Shown: positions 16,011 to 25,115 of the stretch, in pieces
Layout of the letters: every line of letters begins with the position of its first letter
How positions within the stretch are numbered: the first letter of the stretch is position 1
Assembly: GCA_902775565.1 (NCBI GenBank)
Contig: CACYMP010000001.1
Coordinates: 186,001-250,000 of the forward strand
Direction of reading: 5' to 3'
Length of the DNA: 64,000 nucleotides
Source of the DNA: Oscillospiraceae bacterium
Lineage (GTDB): Bacteria > Bacillota > Clostridia > Saccharofermentanales > Saccharofermentanaceae
Made by a program: the position numbers and the translations under genes
Notes under the pieces: model-generated
What the model saw: only the letters and a program-made list of their open reading frames with translations
Databases searched by the model: none
Told to the model about the DNA's origin: nothing

Positions 16011-17126
16011 ATGCTGGAATTCGACAACATAAGACTTGAACTCGAATCATTTGAGGAACCCGTAAAGAAACTTAAGGATGCTCTCCATATCGATCACGTA
16101 AGTGACCAGATCAGTGAGCTTGAGCAGCGTACTACCGAGCCTGATTTCTGGAATAACTCGGATAAGGCGACAGAGCTTACCCAAAAGCTCGGTCAGCTCA
16201 AGAAAAAGGTGGACAGCTACAAGGCACTCGAAGCCGAAAGGGAAGACCTTCTTGCTCTCTGCGAGCTTGCCAACGAAGAAGAGGATATGGATTCACTCTC
16301 TGAGCTTAAGGCAAGCGTCGCAAGCTTTAAGGAATCCTTTGAGAAGATGCGTCTTCAGACTCTTCTTACAGGTCCTTATGATGCAAATAACGCCACGATC
16401 TCGCTTCACGCGGGCGCAGGCGGAACAGAAGCCATGGATTGGTGCTCCATGCTTTATAGAATGTATACAAGGTGGGCTGAGGCTCACGGCTTTACCGTTG
16501 AGGAACTTGATTACGTTGAAGGAGATCCCGCAGGAATCCAGTCGGTTTCTGCCATGATCAGGGGCGAGAACGCATACGGCTTCTTAAGGAGCGAATTAGG
16601 CGTACACCGTCTTGTAAGGATCTCGCCGTTTGATGCCGCAGGCAGAAGGCATACGTCTTTTGCTTCATGCGAAGTCATTCCTGAGCTCGACCAGAAGACA
16701 GAGGACGATATCAAGATCGATATGTCCGAAGTCAGAGTCGATACATACCGTTCGACAGGTAAGGGCGGTCAGCATATCAACAAGACCGATACCGCTGTCA
16801 GAATGACGCACAATCCCACGGGAATCGTCGTTTCCTGCCAGGCTGAAAGATCCCAGCTGCAGAACAGGGAGACGTGCCTTAGAATGCTCAAGGCTAAGCT
16901 TTTCGCTCTCGCCAGGGCTTCTGAGATGGAGAAGATCGAAGACTTAAAGGGTAACCAGATGGATATCGCATGGGGATCCCAGATAAGATCTTATGTTTTC
17001 TGCCCGTACACGCTTGTAAAGGATGCCCGTACAGGTTATGAGGAAGTCGATGTCGATTCCGTTATGGACGGCAATCTTGACGGCTTTATCTATGCTTTCC
17101 TGTCAGGAATGAAGAACGAGAAATAA
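16011..17126 (+). CDS. prfB: Peptide chain release factor 2, no programmed frameshift
   Basis: RF2 ends translation at UGA and UAA. The 371-residue protein has the stop-recognition SPF motif at 205-207 and the peptidyl-hydrolysis GGQ at 252-254. In many bacteria prfB carries an in-frame UGA near codon 26 and needs a +1 shift; here the frame runs without a break from ATG 16011, so this autoregulation is missing. A longer in-frame extension into the aminotransferase gene has no ribosome site of its own. AAGAAAGG precedes the chosen start. Confidence 0.95.
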   Translation: MLEFDNIRLELESFEEPVKKLKDALHIDHVSDQISELEQRTTEPDFWNNSDKATELTQKLGQLKKKVDSYKALEAEREDLLALCELANEEEDMDSLSELKASVASFKESFEKMRLQTLLTGPYDANNATISLHAGAGGTEAMDWCSMLYRMYTRWAEAHGFTVEELDYVEGDPAGIQSVSAMIRGENAYGFLRSELGVHRLVRISPFDAAGRRHTSFASCEVIPELDQKTEDDIKIDMSEVRVDTYRSTGKGGQHINKTDTAVRMTHNPTGIVVSCQAERSQLQNRETCLRMLKAKLFALARASEMEKIEDLKGNQMDIAWGSQIRSYVFCPYTLVKDARTGYEEVDVDSVMDGNLDGFIYAFLSGMKNEK

Positions 17127-17153
17127 CCCTGAAAAGCTTTGGCTTAATTTATC

Positions 17154-18218
17154 GTGAGTGACCGCAAAATGCCGATCCCGACTGACACCAATAAAGAGAC
17201 CGGACATCACGCCCAATTTGACGGGCTTCGCGGTTTTGCGATCATTTTTGTCGTGCTCTGCCATTGCAGGCTTCTTATCCACGGCGGATGGATAGTTGAC
17301 GGCATATTTTTCACTCTTGCGGGCTTTTTCATCATCAATCCCTTTAAAGAGCGTTATGAGCAGAGATTCGGGTCACTCTGGGGGATACTCAAGTTCTACA
17401 AGAGCAGGCTTATAAGGATTCTTCCGGCATATTACATGATCCTTTTATGTGTTTATTTTCTTTTCGGCACTTACTATTTCTCCAGGGAGACATTTATCAG
17501 TCTTCTGTACTTCGGGGATAACTGGGGAACTTTATGGTTCATGTATGCTTATTTCTGGATAATGTTCATTATCCCGTATATCCTTCTTCTGCATCAGTTT
17601 TTGGCAAAGAAGATCAAATCTCTTAACAATGATCTTGTGAATGCCGTGATCTTCCTGATCCTTGGCGGCATAGTCAGACTGGTGATCGTGATCCTTAAAA
17701 TATATGATCTCAGGTTAGATCAGCTTTTGACCGGTATCGCCGCGGGTTATCTTTGCAGATATTTAAGATCAAACGCCAAGCTTAAGTCCGGCATCGAAAA
17801 ACATAAGGTTACAGGTGATATAGTGATAACACTCATTGCTGTGCTTATCGTTTTATTCTCTTCAGGAACGCTTATGGAGAAGCTCGGTCCCTTCTGGACG
17901 GAAGATTCCGTAGGCCACCGGTTCATTTATATTACCGGCATAGTAATGAGCTTAATGATCATACTTCTTGCTGTTTTCCCGAACGGCATTCCGGCCAGGC
18001 TACTGAGCATCAAGCCGATGGTGTTCTTGGGCAAGCATTGCTATACGATCTATCTTATCCATATCTTCGTTATGCTTAAGCTTGATCTGAAATCGGACTT
18101 TTTCTGGTTCTTATGCACATTCTCGGTAAGCATAGTTCTTGCCTATCTGATCGATACTGTCATCTCGTTTGTCATTGACAAATGCAAGCTTTTAAAATCG
18201 AAATCAGCGGCCGCTTGA
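17154..18218 (+). CDS. Acyltransferase 3 family membrane protein (OafA/YrhL type)
   Basis: These membrane enzymes O-acetylate or succinylate cell-surface sugars. The 354-residue product begins with DGLRGFAIIFVVLCH, holding the family's arginine and histidine, and then DGIFFTLAGFFI. About ten hydrophobic spans follow. There is no C-terminal SGNH domain. GTG at 17154 is the likely start but no good ribosome site is seen; the ATG at 17169 is an alternative. The acceptor sugar is unknown. Confidence 0.85.
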   Translation: MSDRKMPIPTDTNKETGHHAQFDGLRGFAIIFVVLCHCRLLIHGGWIVDGIFFTLAGFFIINPFKERYEQRFGSLWGILKFYKSRLIRILPAYYMILLCVYFLFGTYYFSRETFISLLYFGDNWGTLWFMYAYFWIMFIIPYILLLHQFLAKKIKSLNNDLVNAVIFLILGGIVRLVIVILKIYDLRLDQLLTGIAAGYLCRYLRSNAKLKSGIEKHKVTGDIVITLIAVLIVLFSSGTLMEKLGPFWTEDSVGHRFIYITGIVMSLMIILLAVFPNGIPARLLSIKPMVFLGKHCYTIYLIHIFVMLKLDLKSDFFWFLCTFSVSIVLAYLIDTVISFVIDKCKLLKSKSAAA

Positions 18219-18234
18219 GGTGTTTCTTTAATTC

Positions 18235-19047
18235 TTAAAGCTGTTCGAAAACCGGATTATGTTCTTTGAAATATACCGACTCTGTAAATCCTAAGGATTT
18301 CAGGTATTGGACTGCCTCATCGAAGCAGACGCCGAATGTGCCCGGGAAGTGTGAGTCAGAACCGAGGCAGATCAGATTGCCGCCCATGGCTCTGTATCTG
18401 TTCAGAATGGCTTCGTCGGGAAGATGTCTTGTAAAGCCGCCGTCGATATGCTTTCTTATCGATTTGGTGTTGATCTCAAGAGCTTTCCCTTTGCTTATAA
18501 GTGCTTCAAAGAACCTGTCGAATTCTTTGGGACACTCGTCGTAAGTTACGAAATCCGATTTGTTATCGGCATATCTGTTGATGTAATCGTAATGTGCCGC
18601 AACGTCGTAGTTGCTGCATTTCTCGCACATTTCGGCCATCAGACCGATATATTCGCTGTGGAGCTCCTTGGCAGGGAGCTTATAGCATTCACGGTCAACA
18701 TAGAAATCCTTCCCCCTGAACAGATGAACGCTTAAGAGGACGACGTCAAAGGGGATAAGCTCAGCAAGTCTGTCGATCTCTTTTTCGACTCCGGGAACGT
18801 AGCCGAATTCGATGCCTTTAAGGAGCTCTAATTCTCCGGCGCGTTTCTGCCAATCACTGAAGACCTTATCGTATTCTTCAAGGTTGAAAGTCCAGTCAAG
18901 GCCGTCTTCCGGAAATTCGACTTCGTAGTGTTCTGTGATGCCTATTCGGGTAAATCCTTTGGATCTTGCTTCAGTTATGAGTTCGTCAATTGTCTGGCCT
19001 GCATCAGGCGAGAAATGCTTTGTGTGGTTGTGTCCGTCGGTGATCAT
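18235..19047 (-). CDS. PHP-domain phosphatase, histidinol-phosphatase type
   Basis: A 270-residue PHP-superfamily hydrolase. The metal-binding N-terminal motif DGHNHTKHF, the TEHYE segment near residues 40-44, the HYDYI block near 157-161 and the final GSDSH box match the HisK/HisJ group that makes histidinol from its phosphate. No other his genes are nearby, so another phosphoester could be the substrate. AAAGGGA lies 5 nt before the ATG on the minus strand. Its end meets the acyltransferase gene 16 nt away with no visible terminator. Confidence 0.8.
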   Translation of the reverse strand: MITDGHNHTKHFSPDAGQTIDELITEARSKGFTRIGITEHYEVEFPEDGLDWTFNLEEYDKVFSDWQKRAGELELLKGIEFGYVPGVEKEIDRLAELIPFDVVLLSVHLFRGKDFYVDRECYKLPAKELHSEYIGLMAEMCEKCSNYDVAAHYDYINRYADNKSDFVTYDECPKEFDRFFEALISKGKALEINTKSIRKHIDGGFTRHLPDEAILNRYRAMGGNLICLGSDSHFPGTFGVCFDEAVQYLKSLGFTESVYFKEHNPVFEQL

Positions 19048-19084
19048 AAAAGTCCCTTTAATTACAAGATTTAATTTTACTTTA

Positions 19085-19093
19085 TGGTATCAT
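19085..19093 (+). promoter_or_regulatory. Extended -10 promoter of the M18 aminopeptidase gene
   Basis: TGGTATCAT: TATCAT at 19088-19093 with the TGn extension. The start would be near 19100, and AAAGAGGTG with the ATG follows. No good -35 is visible. Confidence 0.5.
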
Positions 19094-19117
19094 AAGTTCA
19101 GTAGAAAGAGGTGATAA
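19089..19117 (-). promoter_or_regulatory. Possible promoter of the PHP phosphatase gene
   Basis: On the minus strand TTATCA and TATGAT are spaced by 17 bp. The -10 uses the same bases as the plus-strand -10 of the divergent aminopeptidase gene, so the two promoters would exclude each other. Confidence 0.35.
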
Positions 19118-19120
19118 ACC

Positions 19121-20557
19121 ATGGCTAAGAAAAAAGAAACAAAGAAGATCAAAACGAGCGAACTTTTCGCTGATTTCCCGAACCTTTACGAGACAGCGTC
19201 CGAGGACGACATGAGTGCTACCTTTGCGTTTGCCGAAGAGTACAAGGCTTTCCTCGACGACTCGAAGACAGAGCGTGAATTCGCTGCAAATGCCATTGCT
19301 GCAGCTGAAGAACTCGGTTACGTGGATATCGCGACAAAAGATACGCTCAAGGCCGGAGACAAGGTCTATCAGAGCATTAAGGGCAAGGGCTTTGCAGCCG
19401 CTATCATCGGCAAGAAGGGACCTGCCGAAGGATTCAATATCCTTGGTGCGCATATCGATTCGCCGAGGCTCGATCTCAAGCCAAATCCCATTTATGAGGA
19501 TAATGACACCGTATATTTCAAGACACATTACTACGGTGGCATCAAGAAGTATCAGTGGACGACTATCCCTTTGGCTGTACACGGTGTTGTATTTACAAAT
19601 GACGGCAAAGCTCATCAGATCGTAGTAGGTGAGAAGGACACGGATCCCGTATTCTACATCACGGATCTTCTCCCTCATCTCGGAAATGACCAGATGGCCA
19701 AGAAAGCATCCGAATTCATTCCCGCAGAGGACCTGAATGTCGTTATCGGCGGCATTCCCTGCACGGATGACAAGAAATCTCATGAGATCTTCAAGGCAGG
19801 CGTTCTTAAGATCCTTTTCGAGGAGTACGGCATCAAGGAGAAGGATTTCGTATCTGCAGAGATTGAGATCGTTCCCGCTGCACACGCCAGAGACGTCGGA
19901 TTTGACCGCGCTTACATCGCTGCATACGGCCACGATGACAAGGTCTGCGCTTATCCTGCACTGAGAGCTCTCCTTGCACAGGAGAAGCCCAAGAAGACCT
20001 GCGTATGCCTGCTTACGGACAAGGAAGAGATAGGTTCTTATTCTAATTCCGGCGCTACTTCCAACCTCTACGAGAACTTCCTTATGGAAGTGTTCGCAAA
20101 GGCTGAAGGCGGTATCGACAAGTTCAATAATCTGAAATTCCGCAAGGCTCTCGCTGCAACGAAGATGCTCTCCACGGACGTTACGACAGCTTACGATCCC
20201 AAGTATGCGGGCGTTTTCGAGAAGAACAATACAGCCTTCATGTCTCACGGTCTCAAGATCGAGAAGTATACCGGTGCAAGAGGCAAGTCCGGATGTTCTG
20301 AAGCGACAGGCGATTTCATTGCAGAGATCACCGATATCTTTGAGAAGAATTCGATCCCGTGGCAGACGGGTGAGCTCGGACGCATCGATGCCGGCGGCGG
20401 CGGAACTATTGCCGCCATCATGGCAAAGCTCGGTATGGATGTTGTCGATATGGGCGTTCCCGTATGGTCAATGCATGCTCCTGTTGAGGTGATCTCAAAG
20501 ATTGATCTTTACTATCTGTACCTCGGATATAAAGCTTTCATCGAGAATATCGGATAA
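19121..20557 (+). CDS. M18 family aminopeptidase
   Basis: A cytoplasmic dizinc aminopeptidase that forms dodecameric shells and removes N-terminal residues, often acidic or neutral. At 478 residues it has normal length. Ligands appear as H in GAHIDSPRLD near 111, EE in DKEEIGS near 302, and the C-terminal SMHAP histidine. The KYTGARGKSGCSEA loop is typical. AAAGAGGTG at 19105-19113 fixes the start. Its TAA overlaps the ATG of the cls gene by one base. Confidence 0.93.
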   Translation: MAKKKETKKIKTSELFADFPNLYETASEDDMSATFAFAEEYKAFLDDSKTEREFAANAIAAAEELGYVDIATKDTLKAGDKVYQSIKGKGFAAAIIGKKGPAEGFNILGAHIDSPRLDLKPNPIYEDNDTVYFKTHYYGGIKKYQWTTIPLAVHGVVFTNDGKAHQIVVGEKDTDPVFYITDLLPHLGNDQMAKKASEFIPAEDLNVVIGGIPCTDDKKSHEIFKAGVLKILFEEYGIKEKDFVSAEIEIVPAAHARDVGFDRAYIAAYGHDDKVCAYPALRALLAQEKPKKTCVCLLTDKEEIGSYSNSGATSNLYENFLMEVFAKAEGGIDKFNNLKFRKALAATKMLSTDVTTAYDPKYAGVFEKNNTAFMSHGLKIEKYTGARGKSGCSEATGDFIAEITDIFEKNSIPWQTGELGRIDAGGGGTIAAIMAKLGMDVVDMGVPVWSMHAPVEVISKIDLYYLYLGYKAFIENIG

Positions 20558-22116
20558 TGGCCAAAAAGAGAACGGTAGAGTACAAGACTGCGATCAAGAA
20601 CAGTGTCGGAAGGATTATTGTCTTCGGACTTCTTGTTATTGCGCAGATCGTCGGCTTTGTCGTTCTCCTTACTATTCTCGGTCATAATTTTCCGCCGGTA
20701 GATATCATCACCAGAGCGGTCGCACTTGTCGTTGCGATAGGTATCAACGCAAGGGACCATGACGGTGTCTTCAAGCTCATCTGGGTCATTGTCATTCTGA
20801 TAGTACCCATCCCGGGCCTTTTGTTTTACATGCTCAACAACTTCAGCAGTTCGAAGCATAAGATCAAAAAACGGCTTGAGAAGGTTGACATGATGGTCTT
20901 CAGCCATCTGAACTATAACGATGAGATCTTCACGGAATTCAAAAAGGAAGACCCGGCAAGAGCTTCTAACGCCAGGTATCTGAGAGGATACAATTTCCCG
21001 ATATATGACTGCACGGATATCAAGTATTATCCCGTAGCCTACGATTGCTTTAAGGCCCAGATCGAGGATATTAAGAAAGCCGAGAAATACATTTATCTTG
21101 AATATCATGCGATAGAGACCAAAGAAGCGTTTGAGCCTTTGCATGCAGCTCTGAGAGAAAAAGCAGCAGCCGGAATCGACTGCAGGGTCCTGTACGATGA
21201 CGTAGGATCTTCGATATTCATCAACCATAATTTCGTAAGAGTATTGGAGTCTGAAGGGATCAAGTGCAATGCTTTTAATCCCGCATATCCGTTCCTGTCG
21301 CTCTTCATGAACAACCGCGACCACAGAAAGATCACGGTAGTTGACGGCAAGGTCGGCTATACGGGCGGATATAACATTGCAGATGAATATTTCAACATCG
21401 TAAATCCGTTCGGACACTGGAAGGATAACGGCATCAGACTTGAAGGTCCCGCTGTCCAGAGCCTTACCGCAATGTTCATCGAGATGTGGAACTTCGCAGA
21501 TATGAAACGTAAGGACGACGACATGATGACGTTCGAAGCCGTTCCGCTGATCCCGGCCGAGGGCGCGAAAGGATATTGTGTTCCGTACTGCGACAGCCCC
21601 TTGGACAACGAGCCGATAGGCGAGAATGTCTATCTCAACATGATAAACAACGCACAGGAATACTGCTGGATCATGTCGCCTTATCTTGTGTTGTCGGACG
21701 AGATCGCAAGGGCACTTCAGATAGCCGCGAAAAGAGACATAGATGTAAGGGTCATGACGCCCGGTATTCCCGATAAGAAGCTCACATACGGCGTTACGAG
21801 ATCATATTACAACATGCTGATCAATTCCGGCGTCAGTATTTATGAGTATGCACCGGGATTCAATCATTCGAAGACTTTCCTTTGTGATGACAAGTGCGCT
21901 GTCGTAGGAACGATCAACCTTGATTTCAGAAGCCTTTACCATCACTTTGAGAACGCGGTCTATATGTATAAGACCGATTGCATTATGGACATAAAGAAGG
22001 ATTTCGAAGAAACATTTGCGGAATGCCGCAACGTGACAGAGAAATACGGAATAAGACCTAATCTGTTTGTCAGGTTCTATAAGTCTATCCTCAGGCTTGT
22101 AGCGCCTTTGATGTAA
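20557..22116 (+). CDS. cls: Cardiolipin synthase, phospholipase D family
   Basis: Joins two phosphatidylglycerols into cardiolipin at the membrane. The 519-residue protein has two N-terminal hydrophobic spans (about 15-37 and 45-95) and two HKD active sites, HRKITVVDG near 255 and HSKTFLCDD near 437. The ATG overlaps the upstream stop (TAATG). A 15-nt gap leads to the amidohydrolase gene, so the three genes are probably one transcript. Confidence 0.93.
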   Translation: MAKKRTVEYKTAIKNSVGRIIVFGLLVIAQIVGFVVLLTILGHNFPPVDIITRAVALVVAIGINARDHDGVFKLIWVIVILIVPIPGLLFYMLNNFSSSKHKIKKRLEKVDMMVFSHLNYNDEIFTEFKKEDPARASNARYLRGYNFPIYDCTDIKYYPVAYDCFKAQIEDIKKAEKYIYLEYHAIETKEAFEPLHAALREKAAAGIDCRVLYDDVGSSIFINHNFVRVLESEGIKCNAFNPAYPFLSLFMNNRDHRKITVVDGKVGYTGGYNIADEYFNIVNPFGHWKDNGIRLEGPAVQSLTAMFIEMWNFADMKRKDDDMMTFEAVPLIPAEGAKGYCVPYCDSPLDNEPIGENVYLNMINNAQEYCWIMSPYLVLSDEIARALQIAAKRDIDVRVMTPGIPDKKLTYGVTRSYYNMLINSGVSIYEYAPGFNHSKTFLCDDKCAVVGTINLDFRSLYHHFENAVYMYKTDCIMDIKKDFEETFAECRNVTEKYGIRPNLFVRFYKSILRLVAPLM

Positions 22117-22131
22117 ATGAAGGAGAAATAA

Positions 22132-23394
22132 ATGTCAGTCAGATTCTATAATTGCAGGATCCTTTCAATGAAGGACGACAAGATAACAGAAGGCGAGCTT
22201 TGGACCGAAAATGACAGGATAAGTTATATCGGTCCATCAAAAGATACGGAAGGGAAGAAGTTTGACCGCGAGATCGACTGTAAAGGCAATCTCCTGATGC
22301 CTGGCCTTAAGAATGCGCACACACATTCGGCGATGACGTTCTCAAGATCCCTGGCGGATGAATACTGTCTTAACGACTGGCTCCACAAGGCTATTTTCCC
22401 AAGGGAAGCAAAGCTTACGCCTGATCATGTTTACTGGTTTGCCAAGCTTGCATATGCCGATTATCTTTCCGGCGGCGTCACTTCATGCTTTGATATGTAT
22501 TTCCACAAGTATGAGAATGCCAAGGCTGCCGTGGAGACCGGATTCAGACATGTTTTCTGCGGTGCCGCAAACGATTACGGCGGATTTGAAGCATTAGAGC
22601 AGAACTATATCGATCTCAATGATTATGACCCGCTCATATCGTTTATCTACGGCTTCCATGCCGAATACACCACCTGCGAGGACAATCTAAAGTACATGTC
22701 TGAGCTTGCACATAAGTACAGTGCGCCCGTATTTGCCCATATATCAGAGACGGCAGAAGAAGTTGCCGGATGTAAGGAAAGATACGGAGTAACTCCTGCA
22801 GCCCTTTTCGATAAGCTCGGTATCTACGACTTCGGCGGGGGCGGATTCCACTGCGTATGGTTCACGGATGAGGACAGGGAGATCTTTAAGAAAAGAGGCC
22901 TGTGGTCTGTCTTTAACGCCTGCTCCAACTTAAAGCTTGCAAGCGGCATCACACCTGTTTATAAGTTCATCAAAGACGGTATGAATATCGCGATCGGAAC
23001 TGACGGCGCGGGCTCTAACAACGCGCTTTCGATGTTCCGCGAGATGTATCTTGATTGCGTTCTTTCCAATGTCGAGACAAAGAATGCGGCTGCTGTCGAT
23101 CCGTTTACGATCCTTAAGGCAGGCACGAGCGGCGGCGCTCTTTGCATGGGCCTTACAGACTGCGATGTGCTCGATGCCGGCAAAAAGGCGGATATCATCA
23201 TGATCGACATGAATAAGCCTTCTATGCAGCCTGAGAACAATATAGCGAGAAACATCGTATATAGTGCTGACAATTCAGTCGTTAAGATGACCATGATCGA
23301 CGGCCGCATCCTTTATGAAGACGGCAGGTTTACGACCATCGATATCGATACGGTCATCCGTGAGTGCAACAAATTCAAGAGTGATCTTGCCTGA
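22132..23394 (+). CDS. Amidohydrolase, MTA/SAH deaminase-like
   Basis: A metal-dependent deaminase of 420 residues in the ATZ/TRZ group. Metal ligands are HTH at about 63-65, the histidine in HISET near 203, a histidine in FHCVWF near 241, and D in GTDGAGSNN near 287. The N-terminal block HTHSAMTFSRSLAD resembles methylthioadenosine/S-adenosylhomocysteine deaminases, but the substrate is not proven by sequence; related guanine or cytosine deaminases are possible. Its stop overlaps the following ABC gene's start (TGATG). Confidence 0.8.
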   Translation: MSVRFYNCRILSMKDDKITEGELWTENDRISYIGPSKDTEGKKFDREIDCKGNLLMPGLKNAHTHSAMTFSRSLADEYCLNDWLHKAIFPREAKLTPDHVYWFAKLAYADYLSGGVTSCFDMYFHKYENAKAAVETGFRHVFCGAANDYGGFEALEQNYIDLNDYDPLISFIYGFHAEYTTCEDNLKYMSELAHKYSAPVFAHISETAEEVAGCKERYGVTPAALFDKLGIYDFGGGGFHCVWFTDEDREIFKKRGLWSVFNACSNLKLASGITPVYKFIKDGMNIAIGTDGAGSNNALSMFREMYLDCVLSNVETKNAAAVDPFTILKAGTSGGALCMGLTDCDVLDAGKKADIIMIDMNKPSMQPENNIARNIVYSADNSVVKMTMIDGRILYEDGRFTTIDIDTVIRECNKFKSDLA

Positions 23395-25115
23395 TGAAGC
23401 TTCTTTTAAGACATGTAGGCAAATATAAAGCTGCTTCGATCCTAAGCCCTGTGTTTAAGCTTCTTGAAGCTTGCTTTGAACTGACGGTCCCGCTGATAGT
23501 AGCCGCCATGATCGATCAGGGCATCAACAAGGGAGATATGGGATATGTGAAGTCTCATATCTTTATCTTAGTGCTGTTTGCCGTTGTCGGCTTTATCAGT
23601 GCGATAACTGCCCAGTATTTCGCCGCATATTCGGCATGCGGAATATCTTCCGGTATCAGAAAGAGCATGCACGATAAGCTTCAGACTCTTTCAATATCCG
23701 ATTTCGAGAAGATCGGATCTTCGACTACGATAACGCTTCTGACGTCTGACGTTAACCAGATACAGACGGGAATCAACCTGTTCTTAAGACTGCTTTTGAG
23801 ATCACCTTTTATCGTTATCGGGGCATGCATTATGGCGGCAACGGTAAAGCCTTCGATCGCTCTGATCTTTGCGGGCTGTACGGCGATCCTTGCAGTGGTC
23901 ATTGCCCTCAATATGAAGTTCTCCATCGTAAGCCACAAAGAGTCCAGAGAGGGCTTGGACAGCCTCGTTAAGAAGACTTCAAACGGTATTGCGGGCGCAA
24001 GGGTCATCAGGGGCTTTAACAAGACCGGGAACGACTACTCAAAATTTGAAGCTAAGAGCCGTGTTTTGAACAGTTCTCAGATAAAGGCTGCGGATTTTGC
24101 TTCATGGCTCAATCCCGTAACTTACGCTGTAGTCAATCTTGCGATCTGCCTTCTGATTTACAGAGGCGCGATCCATTTTAATGCCGGAACGCTTACTGAC
24201 GGACAGGTCGTAGCTTTGTATAACTACATGTCGCAGATACTGATCGAGCTCGTTAAGCTTGCGAACCTGATCGTATCCGTATCAAGAGCATATGCGTGCC
24301 TTAAGAGGGCGGAGAGCCTTATGGAGATCAAGAGTACGGCCAATAGCGGTACTGTTGTGCTCGATCCTTCCGCGCCGCTTTCGGTCACCCTTAAGAACGT
24401 TTCTTTTACATATCAGGGCAATCAGGAAGAGTCCGTAAAAGATTTCAGCATTGATATCAGGCCCGGCGAGACTGTAGGAATAATCGGCAGCACGGGCTGC
24501 GGCAAATCGACTGTCGCCGCACTCATGTCCGGCATATATAACTGCACTGATGGAGAGGTCCTTATCGGCGGTATCAACATAAAAGACATAGCGCTTTCAA
24601 GCCTTTCGACATCGGTCGGCATCAGCCTTCAGAAGACCAGGCTCTTCAAAGGAACGCTTAAGGACAACATCACATTGGGAAGAGAGTCTTTGTCTGACGA
24701 AGCTGTTAACGAAGCGTGCTCAGATTCCTGCAGTGATGATGTAATAAACTCCAAAAAGGAAGGCCTTGCCTACATGATATCTGACGGCGGAGCGGGTCTT
24801 TCAGGCGGCCAGAGACAAAGGATCGGCATTGCAAGGGCACTTGCCGGAAAACCCGGAGTCATAATCCTCGATGATTCGACATCGGCGCTGGACTGGGGAA
24901 CCGAGAAGAGGCTTTTGGGCAACATAAGCAATCTTTCCAATAAGCCTACGGTAATACTTATCTCGCAGAAGGTAAGGACATGTATGAACTGCGACAGGAT
25001 AATCCTGATGGATGACGGCAGGATAGAGGCTGTCGCGCCTCATGAGGAGCTTCTTAAGATCTCAGAGAACTACAGATACATGAATTCGCTTCAGATGCAG
25101 GGAGGCGCGGTATGA
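23394..25115 (+). CDS. ABC exporter half-transporter, subunit with degenerate ATP site
   Basis: A fused six-span membrane domain (residues 1-310) and ATPase domain, 573 residues. Walker A is GSTGCGKST near 365 and the signature LSGGQRQ is intact near 469. The catalytic glutamate after Walker B is aspartate (ILDDSTSALD) and the switch histidine is glutamine (ILISQKVRT). These changes mark the non-hydrolysing half of a heterodimeric exporter. The partner gene overlaps by 4 nt. Substrate is unknown; drugs, peptides or lipids are typical. Confidence 0.92.
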   Translation: MKLLLRHVGKYKAASILSPVFKLLEACFELTVPLIVAAMIDQGINKGDMGYVKSHIFILVLFAVVGFISAITAQYFAAYSACGISSGIRKSMHDKLQTLSISDFEKIGSSTTITLLTSDVNQIQTGINLFLRLLLRSPFIVIGACIMAATVKPSIALIFAGCTAILAVVIALNMKFSIVSHKESREGLDSLVKKTSNGIAGARVIRGFNKTGNDYSKFEAKSRVLNSSQIKAADFASWLNPVTYAVVNLAICLLIYRGAIHFNAGTLTDGQVVALYNYMSQILIELVKLANLIVSVSRAYACLKRAESLMEIKSTANSGTVVLDPSAPLSVTLKNVSFTYQGNQEESVKDFSIDIRPGETVGIIGSTGCGKSTVAALMSGIYNCTDGEVLIGGINIKDIALSSLSTSVGISLQKTRLFKGTLKDNITLGRESLSDEAVNEACSDSCSDDVINSKKEGLAYMISDGGAGLSGGQRQRIGIARALAGKPGVIILDDSTSALDWGTEKRLLGNISNLSNKPTVILISQKVRTCMNCDRIILMDDGRIEAVAPHEELLKISENYRYMNSLQMQGGAV

